Assembly (NCBI RefSeq): GCF_004216715.1
Contig: NZ_SGXG01000001.1
Span: 2,712,501-2,776,500 of the forward strand
Origin: Cecembia calidifontis
Lineage (GTDB): Bacteria > Bacteroidota > Bacteroidia > Cytophagales > Cyclobacteriaceae
Reading direction: 5' to 3'
DNA: 64,000 nt
In this document: one piece after another, positions 33,097 to 40,941 of the stretch
Position numbering within the stretch: position 1 is the stretch's first letter
Layout of the letters: each line of letters starts with the position of its first letter
Notes under the pieces: model-generated
What the model saw: the letters and a program-made list of their open reading frames with translations, nothing else
What the model was told of the DNA's origin: nothing
Databases searched by the model: none
Position numbers and translations under genes: made by a program

Positions 33097-33388
33097 ACTG
33101 TCTATTCAGGCTGAGAGAGACCTGGCTTCAATTTTTGAATATGGTATTTTTCAGTTTGGATTAAATCAAGCGCAGTATTTTCTAATGGAAATTGAACAAA
33201 CTTTTGAGGGACTTTCCAGATTCAATATGAGCGGTATTGATGTATCAGAGCTTTATCTTGGATTAAGAAAATATGCTTTTAAATCTCACTTAATCTTTTA
33301 TTTACCTACGACATATGGAGTTTTTATAGTAAGAGTATTGCATCAGAGTAGAGATTATATGCGTTCTTCTTTTGAAGATTTTGTTTGA
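33083..33388 (+). CDS. parE: ParE-like toxin (RelE/ParE superfamily)
   Basis: This 101-residue protein has the RelE/ParE layout: KYKLSIQAERDLASIFEYGI, the helix pair containing AQYFLMEIEQTFEGL, and C-terminal strands LRKYAFKSHLIFYLP and VFIVRVLHQSRDY. ParE toxins poison DNA gyrase; related RelE members cut mRNA. The lack of RelE catalytic residues and the ParD partner favour ParE. Chromosomal and near no plasmid-type genes. Confidence 0.88.
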   Translation: MAKYKLSIQAERDLASIFEYGIFQFGLNQAQYFLMEIEQTFEGLSRFNMSGIDVSELYLGLRKYAFKSHLIFYLPTTYGVFIVRVLHQSRDYMRSSFEDFV

Positions 33389-33477
33389 TTTATTTTAATA
33401 TTTGTAGAAGGTAATTATTGTAAAATCATTATTCTTTGTCGCTAAATTGTTCATATAATTCATGCAAACCATTTCAT

Positions 33478-35616
33478 ATGTTCAAAAGATTCCATTTAAT
33501 TCTCATTGTAATTTGTAACAGTATTCTAATGTCTTGTTCGAAAAAAGAATCCCAAGTGATATTGCCTGATGTACAAGCTCCTGTAGCCAAAGTAGAGCCC
33601 TATGAAATCCTTTCCAAGCATGGGCATGTCCGTGTGGATAATTATTATTGGTTAAATGACAGAGAAAATCCGGAAGTGATTGCTTACCTGGAAGCTGAAA
33701 ATGCCTATTTGGACACCATGATGGGGCATACCAAAGTCTTTCAGGAAAAGCTATTCCAGGAAATGAAAAGCAGGATTAAGGAAGATGATTCCTCGGTTCC
33801 CTATCAGTTGGATGATTATTTCTATTATGTGAGATATGTGGAAGGGGGAGAGTACCCCATTTATTGTAGGAAAAAAGGTAATCTAAATGCTCCAGAGGAA
33901 ATCATAGTGGATGGTAATGAATTGGGCAAAGATAAAGCATACCTTAATTTTTACACTTCTGTCAGTCCTGATCATAACCTGGCCGCCATCATCATGGATA
34001 CCCAGGGAAGGAATTTTTATACCATCATGGTGAAGGACCTGAGGACAGGTCAGATGCTGCCGGATAGGATTGAGGATACTAGAGGAGGAATCGCCTGGAC
34101 CAATGATAACAGGTCATTTTATTACTCTATTCCCGACAAACAAACCTTAAGGGTTTTCCAAATAAAAAGGCACATTTTAGGTGTACCCACCTTTCAGGAT
34201 GAACTGGTTTTCGAGGAAAAAGATCCTACCCTGGACTGTTATGTCAGCAAAACAAAATCCAAAAAGTATATCATCATTGGTTCAGGAAGGACAGATGCTT
34301 CTTATGCCCTGTTCATGGATGCGGATCAACCCGGAAAACCTCAGTTGGTTGAAAAAGTACAGGATAATGTCCAATATCACGTGGACCACGCAGGAGGCGA
34401 TAATTTTTATATCCATACCAACTTGGATGCGGTCAATTACCGCTTGGTACAGGCTCCGGTGTCCCAACCCCATGCAGCCAATTGGAAAGATGTCATCCCT
34501 CATAGAGAAAATATATTCCTGGAAGGTGTTGACTATTTCAAAGAGTATATGGCCATTCAGGAAACTTTTGAAGGATTGGCCAAAATCAGGATCGTCAAAT
34601 GGAGTGATGGATCCGAACATGAATTGAAATTTGATGAACCGGCCTATTCTGCAGGGATAGGTTACAACCCCAATTTTGATACCAAAACGCTTCGCTATTC
34701 CTATACTTCCATGACTACTCCTAATTCCACCTATGATTACAACATGGAGAGCAGGGAGAAAACCTTGATGAAAGAGCAGCCTGTTTTGGGGGGTTTTGAT
34801 AAGAATAATTACAAGACAGAAAGGGTGATGGTGCCGGCTAGGGATGGAAAGCGCATTCCGATGTCCATTGTTTACAGAAAGGATAAGTTCAAAAAGGACG
34901 GCACCATGCCCGGATGGATTTATGCTTATGGTTCTTACGGCTATTCCATGGAGCCCACGTTCAGCTCTACCCGCCTGAGTTTGCTGGATAGGGGATTTGT
35001 CTATGCGATTGCACATATCCGGGGAGGACAGGAAATGGGTGGAGAGTGGTATGAGGATGGGAAAATGATGAACAAAAAGAATACATTCACAGACTTTATC
35101 GATTGTTCAAAATGGCTTCAGGATAATGGCTATGTAGCAAAGGATAAATTATTTGCATCAGGAGGAAGTGCCGGGGGATTATTGATGGGTGCTGTGGTCA
35201 ATATGGCTCCGGAATTGTACAGAGGGGTGATTGCCGCTGTTCCATTTGTGGATGTAGTCACCACCATGATGGATGAATCGATTCCTCTGACCACTTTTGA
35301 ATGGTTGGAATGGGGCAACCCTAACATCAAAGAGCAGTATGAATACATGCTCTCTTATTCCCCTTATGATAATGTGGAGGCAAAAGACTATCCCAATCTT
35401 TTGGTGACAACAGGTCTACATGATTCCCAGGTACAATATTGGGAGCCAGCCAAGTGGGTGGCTTTGCTTAGGACCAAGAAAACAGACAACAATAGGCTGT
35501 TTTTGTATACCAATTTGGATGCTGGACATGGTGGGGCAAGTGGCCGTTTCGAAAGGTTGAAAGAAATAGCCCTGGAATATGCCTTTGTTTTTGATATTTT
35601 GGGGATTTATGAATAA
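33478..35616 (+). CDS. ptrB: S9A-family oligopeptidase B-like lipoprotein
   Basis: This 712-residue protein has a lipobox ILMSC (Cys20), a seven-bladed propeller (about 60-420) and an alpha/beta-hydrolase domain. The catalytic triad is Ser564 (GGSAGG), Asp649 (GLHDSQV) and His684 (AGHGG). It should cut short peptides after basic residues, like oligopeptidase B, but lipid-anchored in the envelope and not cytosolic. ATG 33478 gives the signal peptide. Single gene. Confidence 0.9.
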   Translation: MFKRFHLILIVICNSILMSCSKKESQVILPDVQAPVAKVEPYEILSKHGHVRVDNYYWLNDRENPEVIAYLEAENAYLDTMMGHTKVFQEKLFQEMKSRIKEDDSSVPYQLDDYFYYVRYVEGGEYPIYCRKKGNLNAPEEIIVDGNELGKDKAYLNFYTSVSPDHNLAAIIMDTQGRNFYTIMVKDLRTGQMLPDRIEDTRGGIAWTNDNRSFYYSIPDKQTLRVFQIKRHILGVPTFQDELVFEEKDPTLDCYVSKTKSKKYIIIGSGRTDASYALFMDADQPGKPQLVEKVQDNVQYHVDHAGGDNFYIHTNLDAVNYRLVQAPVSQPHAANWKDVIPHRENIFLEGVDYFKEYMAIQETFEGLAKIRIVKWSDGSEHELKFDEPAYSAGIGYNPNFDTKTLRYSYTSMTTPNSTYDYNMESREKTLMKEQPVLGGFDKNNYKTERVMVPARDGKRIPMSIVYRKDKFKKDGTMPGWIYAYGSYGYSMEPTFSSTRLSLLDRGFVYAIAHIRGGQEMGGEWYEDGKMMNKKNTFTDFIDCSKWLQDNGYVAKDKLFASGGSAGGLLMGAVVNMAPELYRGVIAAVPFVDVVTTMMDESIPLTTFEWLEWGNPNIKEQYEYMLSYSPYDNVEAKDYPNLLVTTGLHDSQVQYWEPAKWVALLRTKKTDNNRLFLYTNLDAGHGGASGRFERLKEIALEYAFVFDILGIYE

Positions 35617-35651
35617 AGGTCACCAAATATACCTTTGACTTTTAGCTTTGG

Positions 35652-35688
35652 TGTCTCTCTTCTCGGTTTTTAGCTGAGAAGAGAGACA
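35652..35688 (+). terminator. Hairpin after the S9A peptidase gene
   Basis: TGTCTCTCTTCTC (35652-35664) pairs with GAGAAGAGAGACA (35676-35688), a 13-bp stem with an 11-base loop. It lacks a T run, so it may protect the mRNA end and not strictly terminate. Confidence 0.55.
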
Positions 35689-35795
35689 TTAAAAAAATCT
35701 TCCATTTGGACTGAATTTCCTGAGGTGGATGCCTGCCCCGCAGCATTGCGGGAAATATACCTTTTCCAGTAATGGATAATTGTTTAATTTGTATC

Positions 35796-36578
35796 ATGTT
35801 CAAAGACAAAGTGGTTTGGATAACCGGTGCTTCCTCAGGTTTGGGGAAGTATATGGCCTATGAATTTGCCAGAAACGGAGCCATCTTGGCAATTTCTGCA
35901 AGACGAAAGGAACAATTGGAAGAAGTAAGTGTCCAGGTTCAGACCCTTGGCAGTACCTGTTTGATTGTTTCCTGTGATGTTTTAGAGGAGAGTCAATTGG
36001 AAGCAGCTGTCCAAACTATTGTAAAAGAATTTGGCAGATTAGATGTAGCCGTGGCCAATGCAGGATATGGGGTTGTGGGTAAAATAAAAAACCTCAGTGC
36101 TAAGGAATGGCGAAGGCAAATGGATGTTAATGTCACAGGCTTGGCTTTGACTTATAAATATGCATTTCCTTATTTGAAGGAAACCAAAGGAAGGGTGGCA
36201 TTGATTGGAAGCGTGGCTGCCTATGTACCCAATCCCGGGGTAGGGGCATATGGTGCTTCAAAAGCAGCTGTAAGGTCCATTGGTCAGACCTTGCAAGTGG
36301 AACTAAAAGGGACAGGGGTTTCTTGCACGGTAATTCACCCGGGATTTGTGGAATCAGATATTGCCAAAGTGGATAATGAAGGAGTGTTTCATCCAGAAAA
36401 TCCGGATCCAAGACCTGCCCAATTGATGTGGCCGACCCATAAAGCCGCAAAAGTAATGGTCAGGGCCATTGCCAAAAGAAAACGTTCTTTTGTTTTTACG
36501 GGACATGGGAAAGTTCTGGCATTTATAGGACAACACTTCCCTGGTTTTGCAAGATGGATAGTATCTAAAATGGGTTGA
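35796..36578 (+). CDS. SDR-family oxidoreductase
   Basis: This 260-residue classical SDR has the cofactor motif TGASSGLG (10-17), NAG (88-90), and the catalytic Ser139, Tyr152 and Lys156 (YGASK). After the SDR core there is a C-terminal segment GHGKVLAFIGQHFPGFARWI that may touch the membrane, as in DltE/YqjQ-like members. The substrate is unknown. ATG 35796 gives the standard start MFKDKVVWITGASS. It converges with the SIS gene. Confidence 0.87.
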   Translation: MFKDKVVWITGASSGLGKYMAYEFARNGAILAISARRKEQLEEVSVQVQTLGSTCLIVSCDVLEESQLEAAVQTIVKEFGRLDVAVANAGYGVVGKIKNLSAKEWRRQMDVNVTGLALTYKYAFPYLKETKGRVALIGSVAAYVPNPGVGAYGASKAAVRSIGQTLQVELKGTGVSCTVIHPGFVESDIAKVDNEGVFHPENPDPRPAQLMWPTHKAAKVMVRAIAKRKRSFVFTGHGKVLAFIGQHFPGFARWIVSKMG

Positions 36579-36598
36579 ACCCTAATTTCCTTATCCAA

Positions 36599-37333
36599 TC
36601 AGAGTCCTTTGATTTTTCCTTTATATTTTCGGATCAGGGCTTCATTATGTTCCTCTCCTTCATCAGAATTGGAACTGCTGAAAACTTCTGGACGGATACC
36701 TTTTTTTACCAAGTTTTCGGTGGCCTGAACCATAATGGCCTGAAGGATTGTAGTTCCTATTACCGTAGATGTAGCGCCCACTTTAAACTCAAGTCCTTCT
36801 ATTTCAACCGAAGCATCTCCGATTTCCCCCCCGTTGTCAAAATAAAGGTCGGCTATCTGGAAAAGTTTTTTGCCGGAAGGATGTCTGGATTCCACCGATA
36901 GCGTATGTTTGAGGTTGGTAATTGCTATCACTTTGGCCCCATTTTCCTTGGCAATCATTGCCATCTCTATACTGACTGTATTTCTGCCCGAATTGGAGGA
37001 AATGATAAATATGTCCTTTTCAGTGATGGAATAGGCTCCCAAAAGTTTCGCTGCATAGCCTTCCATCCTTTCCATTTCGGTACTGTAGGAAGCATCTTTG
37101 TGAAGCATCAAAGCGTCATCCAAAATCGGGACCACTCTTGCAAAGCCACCGGCACGGTAGAAAATTTCCTCTGCAAACATATGGGAATGCCCGGTGCCAC
37201 TTGTAAGGATATATCCACCTTTTGACATACTTTCAGCAACCCAAGCAGCGGCTTCTTCAATTTTATCAGATTGTTCCTGCACCAGTTGAAGTTTTTGCTG
37301 GATTTGCCTAAAGAATTTTTTGTATGCTTTCAT
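36599..37333 (-). CDS. SIS-domain sugar-phosphate-binding protein
   Basis: This 244-residue protein has a SIS fold: GGYILTSGTGHSHMFAEEIF, then IISSNSGRNTVSIEMAMIA (the SNSG phosphosugar loop), and AIMVQATENLVKKG. It resembles UPF0309/YckB-type SIS proteins and phosphosugar isomerases or etherases. One base separates it from the cytochrome/LRR gene, so it is the last gene of that four-gene operon. It suggests that an amino or phosphosugar is handled in the cytoplasm by this unit. Confidence 0.85.
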   Translation of the reverse strand: MKAYKKFFRQIQQKLQLVQEQSDKIEEAAAWVAESMSKGGYILTSGTGHSHMFAEEIFYRAGGFARVVPILDDALMLHKDASYSTEMERMEGYAAKLLGAYSITEKDIFIISSNSGRNTVSIEMAMIAKENGAKVIAITNLKHTLSVESRHPSGKKLFQIADLYFDNGGEIGDASVEIEGLEFKVGATSTVIGTTILQAIMVQATENLVKKGIRPEVFSSSNSDEGEEHNEALIRKYKGKIKGL

Positions 37334-37334
37334 G

Positions 37335-39476
37335 TCAATTGATCAATACCTCATCGATAAATACCCAGGCTTTTTGGCCGGCGCTGGGATGCCATTTTGG
37401 AATTTGAGGGACAGGCTTTAATACGGCTTTTATTTGTATTGGATGTTGTCCCGTGATCGGATATTCCAAAAGCAAAAGTTCCCTATTCCTCAATTTATTG
37501 GGTTGATTGGGTCTGTCCGCCTGGATCAGTGTCCATTCTCCTGTTTCTCCTTTTGTCCAAATTTCAACCTGCTTGGGTGGAAAAATATGAGAACCTTCTG
37601 CAGCCAACAAACTAAAAGCGATGCTTTCCACCTGCTTGCCTTTATCCAAATCGATGATGATTTCAAAAGGTTGATCCTGGAATCCAAGCCATTTACCTGA
37701 ACCAAAATCTTCATCACCTTTTTCTTGGTCAAATAATGTGCCTGCACCATTTCCGGGGTAACTCTTATGGGGAGGAAAAGTGAGTTGATAAGAGACGGGT
37801 TTAATACCCGATTTGAAAAAGGAACTGCTTTTTTCATCACTCCCCAACCATCCATTGGCAAAAGCCCTAGCCCTTAAGGTAGTGTTTTTATTAAGCTTAA
37901 AAGGACCTTGGTAGAGGATATGGTTGGAGCTGTCCGGTTTGGTATTGTCTAATGTGTAAAAAATACTGACCGTTCCAATTGGATGTTTTAGGCTTACTTC
38001 AAGTTCATCGCTGAAGATGTTGTTCTGTGCTTGGATAATTGGGGGATTGAGTTGGTAGCGTTCACCGCTGTCTTCGAACCCTGTTTCTATTTTTGTGTCG
38101 GGCATTGATTTCTTTAGCCGTTCAATATCTTGACCGCTTAAGCCGGTGTTCCAAATGAAAAGATTCTTTAATTGACTCAATTGGCCGAGTTCAGCAAGAC
38201 TGGATTCTTTAATAGGATTCCCGGAGAGTGATAGGCTTTGAAGCTTTTTCTGGTTTTTTAAGTGACCCAAAGTATTGCCGGTCAAGCTGGTAGCATTCAA
38301 GAATAGTTTTTCCAGGTTATTGAAACGGGATATTTTTTTGATATCCTCATCAGTAAGCGGCATGTTGTTGAGGTTGAGTTCCACAACCTGTTCGCTTATT
38401 TTGTCCAGTTCATCCAGTGCTTTGGAATTGAATTGTTTTTTTCCAAAAAAACTGACCCTCAGGGCCGGTGCATCCGGATAGATGGCCTGGATGACCCTGT
38501 ATTCATTATTCAGTTTTTCCACGGTACTGGATGAAGCGAAAGGGAAATCATAATTTTTCCCATCAGATGCGGTGAATATATTTTTGGCCAACCGGAACAA
38601 ATTGCTTTCCTCAGGATAATCCACCAGTTTTTTATCAAAAAAAGCTGATTCTCTGACCCAGCTGATAAGAATTTCGGTTTCTATGTCTGTTAGCTGTAAT
38701 TTCCCTTTAGGAGGCATATGTTTTTCATCTTCAATGGGTAGCAAGATCCTATGTAAGAGATGGGAATCTTCCGCCCGATTAATGTCGATTACCGGCCCGT
38801 TTTTACCTCCTGCCAGAATATATGCTGCACCGTCCAGCCTTAAATCCCCTTTTTGCTTGGAGGCTTTGTGGCAAGACACGCATTTTTGTTCCAAAATAGG
38901 TTGGATTACATGTTCATAACTCAAGGCTTCCTCCAGACTTACCTGAGTTTTATTTTTTTCTTTCATTAAAGGACCTAATAGAAAATCTTCTCCATGGGTA
39001 AGGGAAGCACCAAGGTGACCTGTGATGATAATGAGGATAATGGAGAGCAGGGAAAATATTTTTGCACCCTGATAAATTTCTTTTTCCCAAAGAAGGTACC
39101 AAATAGTACTTAGCCAAAATAGAACCACTCCTGTCCATTGATGCAAGTAAAATGCGTCTCTCTCATAGCCCTCTTCTGTGGCCAATACAAGCCCCGCCAT
39201 GACGGTCAATCCAGTAAGAAGTAATGTGATGAGAAATAGAATATTGGAAAAAGGTTTGTTTTCCAAAAACCTAATTTTTGGATTCCAAAAAAGAAGGGCT
39301 AAGAATAAAAGCAAGACAATGGGGAAATGGAGGATCAGCGGGTGCATTCTACCAAAAAATTCCAAAATCGCAGGAATTTGCAAATGCTCATGTCCAAAAG
39401 CCAAAACCAATGTCAGGCCATGAAATACTACCAATAGATTTTGTAGGATTGCAGATAATCTCTTTTGAGAAGGCAT
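37335..39476 (-). CDS. Multi-domain membrane protein: DUF2231, PSCyt1 cytochrome, LRR, discoidin-like
   Basis: This 713-residue protein starts with several transmembrane helices (about 12-28, 48-64, 78-99, 115-131, 139-158; DUF2231-like). A planctomycete-type cytochrome domain follows with haem motif CVSCH (199-203) and MPP (254-256). Then come leucine-rich repeats (about 365-455: LNLNNMPLTDEDIKKISRF and similar), a chitobiase C-terminal-like domain (SIFYTLDNTKPDSSN), and a discoidin-like beta domain to the end. This suggests a membrane-bound electron carrier with a carbohydrate-binding part. Third gene of the operon. Confidence 0.82.
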   Translation of the reverse strand: MPSQKRLSAILQNLLVVFHGLTLVLAFGHEHLQIPAILEFFGRMHPLILHFPIVLLLFLALLFWNPKIRFLENKPFSNILFLITLLLTGLTVMAGLVLATEEGYERDAFYLHQWTGVVLFWLSTIWYLLWEKEIYQGAKIFSLLSIILIIITGHLGASLTHGEDFLLGPLMKEKNKTQVSLEEALSYEHVIQPILEQKCVSCHKASKQKGDLRLDGAAYILAGGKNGPVIDINRAEDSHLLHRILLPIEDEKHMPPKGKLQLTDIETEILISWVRESAFFDKKLVDYPEESNLFRLAKNIFTASDGKNYDFPFASSSTVEKLNNEYRVIQAIYPDAPALRVSFFGKKQFNSKALDELDKISEQVVELNLNNMPLTDEDIKKISRFNNLEKLFLNATSLTGNTLGHLKNQKKLQSLSLSGNPIKESSLAELGQLSQLKNLFIWNTGLSGQDIERLKKSMPDTKIETGFEDSGERYQLNPPIIQAQNNIFSDELEVSLKHPIGTVSIFYTLDNTKPDSSNHILYQGPFKLNKNTTLRARAFANGWLGSDEKSSSFFKSGIKPVSYQLTFPPHKSYPGNGAGTLFDQEKGDEDFGSGKWLGFQDQPFEIIIDLDKGKQVESIAFSLLAAEGSHIFPPKQVEIWTKGETGEWTLIQADRPNQPNKLRNRELLLLEYPITGQHPIQIKAVLKPVPQIPKWHPSAGQKAWVFIDEVLIN

Positions 39477-39488
39477 AAAAAAGGACCT

Positions 39489-40940
39489 TTAAACCAAAAT
39501 ATCTTTTACTACATGGCCATGTACATCGGTAAGTCTGTAGCGTCTTCCCAAATGTTTATAAGTCAGTCTTTCATGGTCGATTCCCATCAAATGAAGTATT
39601 GTGGCCTGAAAATCATGGACATGCACCGGATTTTCAGTAATGTTGTATCCGAATTCATCCGTTTCCCCATACACCATTCCGGACTTGACTCCACCTCCGG
39701 CCATCCAAATGGAAAATGCCCTTGGGTGATGGTCTCTTCCATAATTGTCAACCTGTATTTTTCCCTGGCAATAGTTTGTCCTCCCAAATTCTCCTCCCCA
39801 GATGACCAAAGTTTCCTCCAAAAGTCCACGTTGTTTGAGATCCTGGATTAAAGCTGCCGAAGCCTGATCAACATCTTTGGCCTGAGTCGCCATTTCATTG
39901 GGCAGGTTCCCATGCTGGTCCCATCCTTGGTGATAAAGTTGCACAAAGCGCACCCCGTTTTCAGAGAGTTTTCTTGCCAAAAGGCAGTTGGCTGCATAGG
40001 TTCCAGGAATCAGACAGTCTGGCCCGTACATTTTGATGATACTGTCAGGTTCTTTTGAAATGTCTGTAACTTCGGGAACAGCAGTCTGCATACGGAAAGC
40101 CATTTCATATTGCTGGATTTTGGAGGTGATTTCCGGGTCGCCAAAAGCCTGATAATTGAGTTGATTGAGTTCTGAAATTTTATCAAGCATTCTCCTTCTG
40201 TCTTCGCGATCCATGCCTTTGGGATCCCTAAGATAAAGTACAGGGTCTTCGCTTGCGGAAAACTGTACCCCTTGATGGACGGAATCCAGGAATCCATTTG
40301 TCCAAAGCTTGGAATATACGCCCTGACCATTTCCTTTCCCTCTACTTAAGAGTACACAAAAAGCAGGAAGGTTGTTGTTTTCACTTCCCAATCCATAACT
40401 CAACCAAGCACCCATGCTGGGACGGTTGCCCACTTGAGCGCCTGTCTGGAAAAATGTCAGTGCAGGGTCATGGTTGATGGCTTCCGTATGCATGGATTTG
40501 ATGATGCAGATATCATCCACAATTTTAGCTGTATGAGGAAAAATGTCTGAAATCCAGGCTCTCGCTTCTCCATATTGCTTGAATCCAAAGTACGAACCTA
40601 CCAAAGGAAAGGAACTTTGCCCGGAAGTCATTCCAGTAAGCCTTTGCCCCATACGGATAGAATCGGGCAATTCCTTTCCCATCTGTTGGTTGAGCAGAGG
40701 TTTGTAATCAAATGTTTCTAACTGGGAAGGTGCTCCGTTCTGAAAAAGGTAAATGATTCTTTTGGCTTTTGGGGCAAAATGTGGAAGGGCAGCAAAAAGC
40801 GCATCTTCTTCAGATTTTCTATTCAATAAGTCCGGGATCAACAAACTTCCCAGGGCCAAACTGCCAATACCTAGGCTTAGTTTTCCGAGAAATTTTCTTC
40901 GGTTAAGACTTAGTCCATGTTCCAGTTGTTCTTTTTCCAT
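39489..40940 (-). CDS. DUF1501 Tat-exported protein
   Basis: This 483-residue protein has a Tat signal (NRRKFLGKLSLG) and DUF1501 features: FQNGAPSQLETFDYKP, QLYHQGWDQHGNLP, VIWGGEFGRTNYCQG, GRDHHPRAFSIWMAGGG, and the closing DFQATILHLMGIDHERLTY. DUF1501 is related in fold to alkaline phosphatase/sulfatases; activity is unknown. It is regularly encoded beside DUF1549/DUF1553 proteins, as here, with the upstream stop one base from its start. Confidence 0.92.
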   Translation of the reverse strand: MEKEQLEHGLSLNRRKFLGKLSLGIGSLALGSLLIPDLLNRKSEEDALFAALPHFAPKAKRIIYLFQNGAPSQLETFDYKPLLNQQMGKELPDSIRMGQRLTGMTSGQSSFPLVGSYFGFKQYGEARAWISDIFPHTAKIVDDICIIKSMHTEAINHDPALTFFQTGAQVGNRPSMGAWLSYGLGSENNNLPAFCVLLSRGKGNGQGVYSKLWTNGFLDSVHQGVQFSASEDPVLYLRDPKGMDREDRRRMLDKISELNQLNYQAFGDPEITSKIQQYEMAFRMQTAVPEVTDISKEPDSIIKMYGPDCLIPGTYAANCLLARKLSENGVRFVQLYHQGWDQHGNLPNEMATQAKDVDQASAALIQDLKQRGLLEETLVIWGGEFGRTNYCQGKIQVDNYGRDHHPRAFSIWMAGGGVKSGMVYGETDEFGYNITENPVHVHDFQATILHLMGIDHERLTYKHLGRRYRLTDVHGHVVKDILV

Positions 40941-40941
40941 T

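Noticed and set aside
34282..35016. 244-codon minus frame
   Set aside because: Antisense to the S9A peptidase gene, whose catalytic residues are intact.
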